Positions 10,547 to 20,795 of a stretch of DNA of 53,500 nucleotides are shown here, one piece after another. Within the stretch, counting starts at the first letter, position 1; each line of letters begins with the position of its first letter. The stretch is from positions 135,632 to 189,131 of the forward strand of contig NMRA01000327.1 in assembly GCA_002633005.1 (NCBI GenBank), in the 5' to 3' direction. The DNA comes from Phoronis australis. Taxonomy: Eukaryota; Phoronida; Phoronidae. The notes beneath the pieces were generated by a model, which saw only the letters and a program-made list of their open reading frames with translations, was not told the origin of the DNA and made no database searches. The position numbers and the translations under genes are program-made.

Positions 10547-11679
10547 TTTACCCACCGTAGCCAATTAACTCCATTCTGGCGTTGATGGTTGGAGTTCCTG
10601 CGCTCTTTTGTTTGATAATTGCTCTAATCTCCGATCAGATCGTATCTAGCCAGACTGGGGTGGGCTGATGAAAATGTAAATTAAGGTAAGCCAGATATTA
10701 TCGCACGTTCAGCACCCCTCACGTCTGCAAAAGTTACTGAACGACTGGACGCTGTAATGATAGTTGCTATCTTGTGATCAAAGTTACACGTTTTTGAAAC
10801 CAGACCACAATGCATAAGTATAAATATTCAAGAAAATTTCCAACATTTGCAGTGAAGTCGGTAAAAATTTGTCTCTGGGTTGAGAAGCACTCATCCCTCA
10901 ATATCTATGAATTTCCGAGTTTCCGTTCTATGTTTAGTGAAGCGGGCTGTAGGTATCTCGCGAGTATCTTGCGTTTACGGAACGCAGACATTGTTTCAAT
11001 TAAATTTGTCCGATAGGGGGAGCTACAGTAGCACACAATCCGCGGACACAGGATCCGTTTTATCAAAAGTCGCAAGTCCGGTCGTAACTGCGATTTTAAT
11101 TTGCTCACAGTTCATTAACGTGGCCCTTGAAGGAGCTCGTTAAGTCTGAATATTAAAAATATCAACTTAGCGCCAGTTGTAATGTTTTGATCTGATAAAT
11201 ATTAATCAGCGCAATAATGTGACCGAACCATGACCTACGATCTACGATGGATCCAAGAACCGGAGTGAATACAAACTAAAGGTCACAAAAAGATGCAGAA
11301 CTAGGACCTTATATAGATTGTTCTCCCATTCGTCAGTTCTGTACATGAAACATAAAATTAAATTACGGGTAAACACCTAAAACATACTCACGGGCTAGTC
11401 CTTGGGCGGCTACATCCACTTTTTCATGTAACACGACAAACGCGATTTATGGAGTTCAACGGAGTGCAATTTACGATGGTTTTACATGCACGGTATCCTT
11501 TTGGTTTCTTGAATCCACAGTGTGGAAAAATTGTTCTCAGATATACCCGAACAAAGAAGGAGTTTGTTGTCCAACCTCAACTCTTTATTCGCACGCTTTG
11601 TTTAAGATCGCTGGAACAAAATAAGTTCGGCAATTGCCAACTTAGTAAACAAAAACTCATTTGCGTAAAGAGGATTCGC

Positions 11680-11909
11680 AACGGGGCAATGGTCACCTAC
11701 ACGGGACAGTAGTCACTTACAAGTGGCAGTAGCCACTTACAAGGGGCAGTAGCCACTTACACAAGACGATAGTCAATAAAGTACACGGGACAATAGTCAC
11801 TTACACGGAGCAGTAGTGACATACACGGGGCAATAGTCACTTACACGGAGCAGTAGTGACATACACGGGGCAATAGTCACTTACACAGGGTAATAGTCGT
11901 TTGCACGGG
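11680..11909 (+). repeat. 20-bp minisatellite array
   Basis: About eleven copies of a 20-base unit near CACGGGGCAATAGTCACTTA, with alternating variants CACGGAGCAGTAGTGACATA in the right half that suggest a 40-base higher-order period. No coding potential. Confidence 0.85.
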
Positions 11910-12336
11910 TCCCGGATTTTGAGAACTAGTTTTACTTGTGACCATTACCTTGCAAATAATTAATCAAAAGCATTATTTTACTACTACTAAATAACTAAAA
12001 ACTTTCTAAACTAGTGATCTTCCTACGCAATAGTTGTATTATAATTTTTTCCCGCACACTCTGCCAGATATTTTAGATTCCAACGCATTGAACTTGCGTC
12101 TCCAAAGTTCAGCCAAGATATGACATGGAAACACGAGCAGTATATTTGATTTGAACGTGTTCGTGTGGCGGCGTTCATGTTATTTTATCTCGAACAATAC
12201 TGGCGTGCAGATACCCCCACTGAGCGATTATTACTGAGACTGACTTCGTGGATTTCAGTGAAGCTTTACTTTGTAGAATTTTTAACATTGAAGCGCCACC
12301 TGCCGTTCTAAAGCTGGTCATGATTTCTATCTACTC

Positions 12337-12365
12337 AATCTAGGAACCAATATGGTTCCTAGATT
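12337..12365. repeat. Near-perfect 29-bp palindrome
   Basis: Arms AATCTAGGAACCA and TGGTTCCTAGATT are exact complements around a three-base centre. Could be a footprint of a small element or a dimeric-factor site; no further support. Confidence 0.5.
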
Positions 12366-12929
12366 CAATTTAGAAGTGATGTTTCATTAAGTAGCATTTT
12401 GGGACCAATTCCACAACAGTATTGTAAGAGGTATATATCTGAACATTTTGTGTTGAAAATCTGTTTGTTGTCGCTTTAACTAATATGTACCTGCCTAAAG
12501 AACGTACAATTGTTCGTCAAATAAGTCATTCATTTAAAGCGATGATACACCTGCCTTCCGTCACAAAATGAAATGTATAGACAACGTCAGGCATTCTGTA
12601 TAAAAATTGCGTAACATCTTCGCTACATTCAACTTCAAAACAAAAACAACGCAACAGAACCCGTCGTAGCGTGCTTAAGTATTTTTTATTTCTATACGAA
12701 CCATATTTCACGTTTATTCCATGGAGTCATCTTTCATTTAAGAATTTTTCAATTTGTTTTTTCCCTCGTGAAATTGTGTTGTTATTTCCTTTACGGTTTT
12801 GTCACAATTTTGTCCTGCAAGTAAGCTGGAGTTTCATGAACAGACGAATCTTCGCAAGATTCAACGGCAAACCCAGCTTTTACAGTTAAAGGCACTTTGT
12901 AGGCGAGAAGAGAGATCTTTTTATATCAA

Positions 12930-12997
12930 TCACCGCTCGGATTCGAACCTGCAACCCCGCGGTCGCAATCTACTAATGGAGCTTAACCCCACTCGAT
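12930..12997 (-). repeat. Second tRNA-derived SINE-like fragment
   Basis: On the - strand GCAGGTTCGAATCCGAGC contains a perfect B box (GGTTCGAATCC), preceded by a GTTAAGCTCCATTAGTAG stretch that resembles a decayed A box/D arm. No acceptor stem closes around it. It is most likely SINE-derived. Confidence 0.45.
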
Positions 12998-13559
12998 AAA
13001 TACTATAAAATTTAACCGGTAAAGTCACAGGCCCTTGATTTCAACGTACGTCTGACAGAAAACGGCGAGAATTGGCGTTTTGCAATAAAATCATAAAACA
13101 CAATGAGTTTATAGCTTTGGTAAAAGCTAATAATTTCAAGAAGTCTGTCTCATCCATCAATAATTCAAAAATGCGTTTTTCGGCCGCAAAACCGATAATG
13201 TCCTCTTAAGACGAGGCGTTCTTTTCATTAAAAGACCTACAAACACCAGAATGGTCTCCATAATAAGATTATCTCCAAGTCACTATCCCTGCTCTTTCAT
13301 CTTTTCAGTTATAGAAGTCGATCTACTTTAATGCAAAACGTCTTTAAAACTTTCTTTTTCGCCATGATACTTAACTCAAAATTCAAAGAAAATGGGTAAT
13401 GGGGGATTACACGCCTCAACGCTACAAATTTCATGCTTCAACGGATTCATTGTAGTTTCTTGGACGACTGTTGGCGGTAGTATCGCTGTAAATTTGTTTA
13501 CCTTTGCCCCTTCCATATACCACCAATAAAACGGGAATTTGCTTTTATTGACAGATAAC

Positions 13560-13792
13560 AAACGACCAATTAGCTGTCTATATTGGGTAGGCGGGGCTTA
13601 TCTAATCGGGCGTTGAATAGCATAACGGTCTGAACACGTCGTATTTGCATAGTTATAATAGAAAGGGGCGGGTCGAGAAAAGCATACTACACATATTTAC
13701 CAAGGGTCATGCTGTCATATTTTTATTCTCACCCTCGCTTATCAGAAGCGATATTTTGGCGCTCGTCTTGGGTTATCAGTATATAGCAACCT
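13560..13792 (+). promoter_or_regulatory. foxA: Probable foxA proximal promoter
   Basis: The 230 bases before the foxA frame hold an unusually dense set of core and proximal promoter motifs: an inverted CCAAT (ATTGG, 13583-13587) followed by a GC box (GGCGGGGC, about 13591-13598), a perfect octamer ATTTGCAT (13643-13650, POU-factor site), a second GC box GGGGCGGG (13665-13672), a Fox-like TATTTAC (about 13694), and TATATAG (13780-13786). If that last motif is the working TATA box, transcription would start near 13810 and translation at the ATG at 13832. A consensus Fox site TGTTTAC lies further up at 13495-13501, compatible with autoregulation. Function is inferred from motif content and position only. 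Confidence 0.5.
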
Positions 13793-14992
13793 ATGTATTT
13801 ACCTGTGGAGACCCCGTCTGATTGTCAGACGATGCTTTCGGCGAAGAACCCGTACGATACGGCGACAAGTAGTTACGCCATGACAAGTATGAGCGGCATG
13901 GCCGGTATGGGAACCATGGCGAACATGGCGAGTTACAACCCTCAACACATGGGTGGCATGGGGCCGCCAGGAATGGGACAAGGAATGGGCATGGGAGGTA
14001 TGGGCTCAATGGGCATGCCGCCTGCCATGGCGCCCATGAACACTATGGGCGGTATGAATATGAACGGAATGAATATGGCTGCGATGAGTCAAATGAACGG
14101 TATGAACGGTGCCATGACACCGATGAGAATGGACTTGAACAGAGCTAACGCAATCAACAGAGCCCGGGAGAAGACCTACCGACGTAGCTATACACATGCG
14201 AAGCCTCCATATTCCTATATTTCGCTCATTACAATGGCAATCCAGCAGAGTCCGCAGAAAATGTGTACATTGAGTGAGATCTACCAGTTTATTATGGACT
14301 TGTTTCCGTTCTACAGACAGAATCAGCAGAGATGGCAGAACTCCATCAGGCACAGTCTGTCCTTCAATGACTGTTTCGTCAAGGTACCACGTACACCAGA
14401 CAGACCGGGCAAAGGTAGCTACTGGACGCTGCACCCCGACTCTGGTAATATGTTTGAAAATGGCTGCTATCTTCGAAGACAGAAACGGTTTAAGTGTTTG
14501 AAGAAAGAAGCCATGCGTCAAACCCATAGCGGGGACGGTGCCACCGACGACGACGGTGATGACGACATGTCACCTAGCTCAGCCGACCCAGAGGGTCACC
14601 CCGACGCCCTGAAGACGGAGACATCGTCTCCTCCGCCCTCCCACCACCAGCACCAACAACCGCCACAGCAACCTCCACAGCAGGAGACAATAGCTACTAG
14701 TCACGCAGACCTCCCGCCCAGGCCCCCGCCGCAAATGGCTCCCCATGACGCCACACAAGCTATGATGATGCACCACATGAATGGACCACATTTTAACCAT
14801 CCTTTCTCAATCACGAACTTAATGTCACACCAGGAAAACAAGTTGGACGTGAAAATGTACGACAGTTTGCAAGGGTACCCCACCTATAGTCAAATGTCAC
14901 CTGTCACGATACCTAAAGACGCTAACGCACCCATCTCCACTGAATCCTACTACAATCGGTCATACACGCCACAGCAGACTACAAGCTTGTAA
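13793..14992 (+). CDS. foxA: FoxA (HNF3-type) forkhead transcription factor, intact single coding exon
   Basis: Open frame of 399 codons with one complete forkhead (winged-helix) DNA-binding domain at about residues 137-228. It opens with [19 protein letters not shown], and recognition helix 3 ([19 protein letters not shown]) is followed by [19 protein letters not shown]; these are FoxA-class signatures. C-terminal to the domain, [10 protein letters not shown] (336-345) matches FoxA conserved region II (eh1-like, Groucho-binding), and the tail [15 protein letters not shown] resembles conserved region III. The N-terminus (about 30-113) is extremely Met/Gly-rich; an acidic stretch (TDDDGDDD) and a His/Gln/Pro tract (about 279-297) lie in the linker. 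FoxA proteins are pioneer factors that open chromatin in endoderm, foregut/pharynx and axial mesendoderm. No intron interrupts the frame. The first in-frame ATG is used here, but ATG at 13832 (MLSAKNPYD) is a serious alternative because a TATA-like TATATAG lies at 13780, only 13 bases before the first ATG. Identity is near certain; the exact start is not. Confidence 0.97.
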   Translation: MYLPVETPSDCQTMLSAKNPYDTATSSYAMTSMSGMAGMGTMANMASYNPQHMGGMGPPGMGQGMGMGGMGSMGMPPAMAPMNTMGGMNMNGMNMAAMSQMNGMNGAMTPMRMDLNRANAINRAREKTYRRSYTHAKPPYSYISLITMAIQQSPQKMCTLSEIYQFIMDLFPFYRQNQQRWQNSIRHSLSFNDCFVKVPRTPDRPGKGSYWTLHPDSGNMFENGCYLRRQKRFKCLKKEAMRQTHSGDGATDDDGDDDMSPSSADPEGHPDALKTETSSPPPSHHQHQQPPQQPPQQETIATSHADLPPRPPPQMAPHDATQAMMMHHMNGPHFNHPFSITNLMSHQENKLDVKMYDSLQGYPTYSQMSPVTIPKDANAPISTESYYNRSYTPQQTTSL

Positions 14993-16080
14993 CGGGACCC
15001 TAGAACTCTGCGTTCGTCCACGGGTTTGGTAACAACCTTTAGGCCTGCCTTCAGTCGGACAAATTGACATCCTTTCAGTGTGCCATGGAAACTGAGTCGA
15101 ATCTTTGACGAACGTTGTGACAAAAACTTTAGGAAAGTTTCCAGAAACGTGCCATGAAACTCAACTGACTTTCAAGAGATTTATTGTACATTTGTTTTAG
15201 CTGTTATCACGGATTGCATTCGTGTCGTGTGCAGGTAGTCGTTATGTTTTTATAACTGTTTTAACTTGTTTTGAATTCATGTCTAAATACTGTTCGCAGT
15301 ATCCTGTTTTAATGTTTCAAACAGCGATAGATGTTTGTCTCCAGTTCCCAGAAACTCGTTATTGTGTGGCCTTCATATGTGCATTCTACCAGTGTTCCCG
15401 TTGCCCAAGTCAATTTGTGTATTATATCCCGTGTGTATATTTGAACAAGATCGGCTTTTGTTCCGTAAACACAAATCGATTGAAAAGTCTGACTTTTAGG
15501 CTTCATTTTTATCATTTCGCAATTTTGAAACATTGAAAATATTACGACAAAACGAATGCATGAATTTTATTAACTTGGAATTTTATTACAAATTAAGTGA
15601 TCTCCGTTCTGAGCTGAGTTTTTCAATATTTGACACACACGCAATATTTATTTTCCAGTTTTATAATATGACATTTTGCTGTATATATTTAGTTGTAAAT
15701 TTTTAGAAATCTTTTCTATAGCGTGTAAAATTATTTAGTAAGTCCATGTACATATGTTTCATAGACGGGAACTGAGAAGTCGATAAATGCAATGAAGATT
15801 AATTTATTCAAATATATATAGTCAATGTACAAATTGCGGCAGTTTTTAATAGCAGGCGAAACACCTTGAGGACATGTTTGTATAAGAAATAAGAGGAATA
15901 ATATTTTCATTATGAACTTGAGTTATCAAGTTATTTTTGTTTGGTTAAGTTGTCAGCCTGTTAGCTCAGGCTATCTGTAATGGGCAATCCAGCGACCTTG
16001 TGCCGAGCTGTGAACGCAATATGTCTACCGTGAGCAAGGATGCTTATTAAATTATTTTCTTTAACCGTCATTCTCCATTT
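14993..16080 (+). other. foxA: Probable foxA 3' untranslated region
   Basis: AT-rich sequence after the foxA stop without a convincing frame. An ATTAAA hexamer at 16046-16051 is followed by a T- and GT-rich stretch (about 16065-16100), a reasonable polyadenylation context that would give a 3' UTR of about 1.07 kb. A canonical AATAAA occurs later, at 16968-16973, and could mark a longer 3' end. The short frames here (for example 15222-15536) show no domain and are treated as UTR. Confidence 0.45.
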
Positions 16081-16622
16081 TTGTTTCTTGTGCGTTTACT
16101 TCGCCAATATAAATCATTGCGCGTACGATGATAAGACATCCTTTGTAGATTTCATAAGCAGATTTAGAGCGCCAGGTTGTCGAAATACGTTCAGCGATAG
16201 TTCTCTGTCGTTGTGACGAAGGTTATCAGTTACTACGTGGTTGCTAAGTACAGTATGGTGTAATCTTATGTACCTTAGATCTGTCAGATAAGGTCTGATT
16301 AATTTTACATCTCTTTCTTGCTAAATGCAAATTCTTTGTCAACATCTAACTAAACTGTAAAACCTGTCGTGTGGCATAAATTCAAAACAACGCTTATTAC
16401 GAATGCCCCCATGTTATGGAATCACCATTAAATAACTGACGTTGGTGACTGCCAGCTAACCTGAATTTGCTTGCTATGTGTCTTCAATGGCTTCAGCAGT
16501 GGAACAGGAACAAACTGTGATAATCTGGGTATTGCTTCTCGCTGGTGTAATGTGAAGATTTGGCATGCTTCAGCGAATACTTAACACTTGCACAACAATT
16601 TAAATACTACTCGTCACTATAA

Positions 16623-16652
16623 TTATCATCATCATCATCATCATCATCATCA
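16623..16652 (+). repeat. (CAT)n microsatellite
   Basis: About nine uninterrupted CAT triplets, downstream of the likely foxA 3' end. Confidence 0.9.
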
Positions 16653-16784
16653 ATTTTTCTATATAATATTAACAAATAGAGATCGTGATCATTTACGAAG
16701 CAATTCTATGACTAGAAAAGACATTAAGTTTCTCTTGTTAAGAACATTTTTGTATTTCTGCACAGAACCATAGCTACCAGTACC

Positions 16785-16935
16785 AACCAAGATGTTAGGG
16801 GGCACCCCCAAAATCATGGAATCACGGCGGTTAGTACAAAGTGGTATGTCATGCAGGGTCATACCTCCACACACACACATACAGGCATGACTGTCATTAC
16901 CAGTCAAGATGTCAAGGGACATCCCCCAAATACAC
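16785..16935 (+). repeat. Diverged direct repeat
   Basis: TACCAACCAAGATGTTAGGG at about 16786 and TACCAGTCAAGATGTCAAGG at about 16897 are similar and both run into C-rich CACCCCCAAA or CATCCCCCAAA. Period about 112 bases. Unknown origin. Confidence 0.4.
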
Positions 16936-16967
16936 TTCAACGTACGCCTCTACAAATCGTGTATTGA

Positions 16968-16973
16968 AATAAA
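16968..16973 (+). promoter_or_regulatory. Candidate distal polyadenylation signal for foxA
   Basis: Canonical AATAAA on the + strand about 2 kb after the foxA stop. It would give a long 3' UTR isoform if used; the proximal ATTAAA at 16046 is the alternative. Position is the only support. Confidence 0.25.
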
Positions 16974-19900
16974 ACTGGATTGAACTTGACACTGGGACCA
17001 AGTGTTCCCAGGTGGCTGCGAAATCTTCAGTCGCATTTGTATTCCGCGCCTCTCACCTTAGCTAAGAATTTAAGAAGCCAATTATCAGCACTGAGGAGGT
17101 TTTGTGGTAAAACTAGCTTCAGCTAACTTCAGGCCTTTGTACGCGCTGATTGAATTTTCTCAGGTGTTTGCAGGTACAATACATGTATGTGTTTTGATGT
17201 ATCTCAAGTCTTAGCGTTTAATACCTGCAGATAATAGCACGTGCGATGGTGTGCCTCTGTGGTTGTTCAATATGGTTTTGTTCGCAGCATAACCACGAGG
17301 AACTAAGAAAAACAAATACAGGCCACTTGCCCACTCCGACCTTTTACATCGGACAATGCATTTACCAACGCGCCATTGAAAAGATAACAATAAATTCATC
17401 TGGTATCCAGCTAGACATAGTCGGCCGCTTATCCGGGCCTCGGGACTCGATTTTGAACTTATTCTAGTTTATACACTTGCCCACAGGATAACTTCCATTT
17501 TGCAACAATTACTTAATGCGCGCGATTCATCTGTCGATTAACACAACAACCGAATATTACATAATACAAACACAAACAACGTGATTTTAAAAGACAAGCG
17601 TATTGACAATTTTGTCTACAAAAATTTCCTCCAGACGTCTATTATTTTTCTGGCAAAGCCATCGATTTATTTTTATGATTTTATTTTACCCTCGGCCCTT
17701 TTGTACGAGTGTTTTACGGCGGTTTCTGCCAAGTCGCCCACATTATATCCAGTCTGACTTTATCTTGACACTGCGGAGGTAGTCTTAACGTCACACCAGA
17801 CTTATCTTTATTCATAAATTCCGAACCATATCTTCCGTTGTCGTCGATTGTACACTAAATTAGCTGTTCAAAATTATTGCATAATATTAAATAAGATGTT
17901 GCGATAAATATTGGGTTCACGAAATTCCCAGAAAGTTTGCAAACGTATGCTAAACACCTGGTAAGATCTTGCGACTTTAGCATACTAAGTACACGCATCA
18001 ATGAACGGGCCTCGGGTCCGTTATACACAAGAGTAACTCCGATTTAATTTCAGTCAAAGTGTGAAGTTTCTTCCAACAATTTTGCTGTGATAGCGGTACT
18101 CTCGTGCGCAAGGTCATTTATATATGTGCGTGATTGTGTACTGTTATTTGCTATACATATTGACCGTTCATTTTGTGTCTATTTATCGAGAGTCAATCAT
18201 CCGAGATAGACATCAAATGAACAGCAGTCGTTGGTAAATATAATAAAACAATTTTCTATTTATTTTTGCTACTCTAAATATGCTTGTTCGTCCTAGTTTA
18301 GCGTTTGCAGAGCAAATTTATTCTCTTATCTGTGTATACTCATTATAGCGGTTATAATATGTATGCCATGAAATTAAAAAACACTGGCCCTGATAAATGT
18401 GTCAATATTTAATAATGCGCCATTGTGGTGTTACATGCGACTACACAGGTTTATTTGTTGCCCTTCAGGGAGCGCTGTTTACAGTTACTGATAACGTAAC
18501 ACCTCCTCTTGTTTGTTAATTTAAGAAAACGAATTTTTATACATTTTATGGTGTTATACCCATAGACAATATTACCAGGTTTTCGAGTTTAATTATAATG
18601 CATATTAAATTCGGTTTAGAAATTACCATTTTATACTATTTTCTTCCAAAATTAGATCATTGCTGTCAGAATACGATTTTAAACCATCACTAACTATTCG
18701 AGTATCATGAACACAGGCTTGCTTCACGATTGGTGATGATAGTATTTGTTGTCGTGGCTAATTGCCCTTTAACGACTTGATTGTTTTCAGTTGACATTTA
18801 TAATGTTGGCAACGAAACGCAAACTCTCCCAATCTAAATTCATGGTCCATGCCAAATGGCCCGAGAGTATTATAAATCTTTGTGATTTTAATTAATTTTT
18901 CTGTGGCAACCAAATTCTCATCAAAAATATGTGCTTTGTTAAACTGGTAAATCAATATTTCTGCCAAACGCCTGTTACAGACTTTAAATTCTTTGTGTAG
19001 TACAAATGTAGTTCGCTTCCACTCCTACATTCAAGTCTGATTGACTATGAAACGATTTCACATTCCCAGTCATAAACTATATATACTATTCAACTAATGA
19101 ACATGCGTCAAACGATTTTCAACTCCCATTCTTTTTGACATTCTTGTACATTTTAATATTAAGATTGCTTCGATCAAGAAGATCTAAGTTCCTGTTGGAT
19201 GAGATTACACCGTCGCTCTGGTTATTGCCAACATTTCGAAAAATATTCATTCGGAACATGCAATGATTAAAATCCTTTCCGGATTTTAAAATTCCGAGTT
19301 AATTGGTAGCAAATAAACAGCCTAATTTGGGCTAATGTGGTTTTGTTTATTAGTTCACACCTGTACCGCAGAAGTCCAGTGGTTGTTGATGAAATTCTTT
19401 TGATAGACCGCCTTTTGTCGATTACCAACATTATGTAATCCACTGAAAGTAATACAGCTAAGTGAATGGAGTCGTTGCAGAAGTAGACATACAAGTTCAC
19501 GCAACAATCAACAGAAACACAAAAGCTTCACGAATAAATCCACTTAAGCTAACTATAGGACTGGTGGTAACAAAATTCACCGGAATTCTATTTTCACACG
19601 TGTGCTAGTCTGAATATGTTAATCCTCCCCGTGATAATCCCATAGGTACGAAGTCGTGGTTTGTCAGTTCTAATGAGTTCATTCCCGTTTTTCGTTTGCT
19701 CGCCGTTTGGAATTACAATGCCAAACAAATATAGTGCTGTTACATTGTCTTTCTGCGTTCAGATTAACAAAGCGATACATGTGACATCATGTGACAACAT
19801 GCATTGGAAGTTGTTATGGACCACACTGTCTCCATGGAAACCAAAGATTCAAAATTACTGCTAGTCACTGACGTCCTCACTAAGGATAATCCAGGATAAG

Positions 19901-20652
19901 TGCGAAGCAGTTGAATATTTAAGGATTTCTTTAGTCGAGTTACTTGACACAATTTTGCCAGTTTTAACAATATATAGCAATACGGTTTGTCTAGTACTTA
20001 AATACTGTAACTGGACCTCTCAAATACAGTGCACACTGCAGTTCGTTTTTGTTATATATTAACAAACCAACGGTTTCATATTCTGAAATAAAACCTGTTA
20101 ATTGAGTTCATTTTAGGAAACACGTCAATTTACCGATATATTACCGGTGCAGGACAGATCTCTGTGAACATAGTAAATGGCCAAGTTCAGAAAAAGGTCC
20201 GTATGGGAACTAAGAAATCTGTGGAAAACAGACCTGAAACAGAAAATAACCAGAAAATCGTTAAATCCAAACGTGTTTGATATTTTGATTGAAATGTTCT
20301 GAGTTATCTCTAGCACTATGACACTGAACTGGCAGACTAACAAGTGTGAAGTGAAATGAAAAGTATCTAGAATCGACAGTGGATTGACATTTCGAAAAAT
20401 GGTTTGGATTCTCAAGTAGAAAAACAACAACTGTCAGCGTTTCGGCAAGTTACGAGTTCATTAGCACGAAGGGTTCATTTAATTAGCCATTTATCAAATC
20501 ACTTGTTTTCATCACGCCAAATTAAACGCTAGACACAATTCATATTCCAGGCGATAATTGGATAATAAATTCCCACATTGTAAATAACCGAAAAAATCGA
20601 ACTCATTGACAACTTAGTGCTGTCTGCTGCAAACCTGATTCGATTTCGGACC

Positions 20653-20795
20653 TAATTAATCAAATTAGTTAATTTGATTATCATGCTTCCTTGTTTTATG
20701 CAACCGAAGCGAGGATAATTTACACCGTGGTATTATTCGTTTAACTATTCAACATAAAGCTGTGATAAGGGTGCACCTTTCAGGGTCAAAGGCCT
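20653..20795. promoter_or_regulatory. Candidate endodermal enhancer motif cluster 3' of foxA
   Basis: Within 145 bases: an exact 11-bp inverted repeat TAATCAAATTA/TAATTTGATTA around GT (20657-20680) that includes an HNF1-like GTTAATTTGATTA; a GATA site TGATAAGG (20763-20770); and GGGTCAAAGGCC (20783-20794), a good HNF4/nuclear-receptor or TCF-type site, with TTTATGAC (Cdx-like) just beyond. These factor classes act with FoxA in gut endoderm. Motif content only; no conservation data. Confidence 0.3.

Noticed and set aside
12930-12997. Possible functional tRNA gene on the - strand
   Set aside because: Perfect B box but no acceptor stem and a poor D arm.
14006-14527. 173-codon open frame on the - strand inside foxA
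   Set aside because: It is antisense to the forkhead-coding sequence and arises from its codon bias; no domain of its own.
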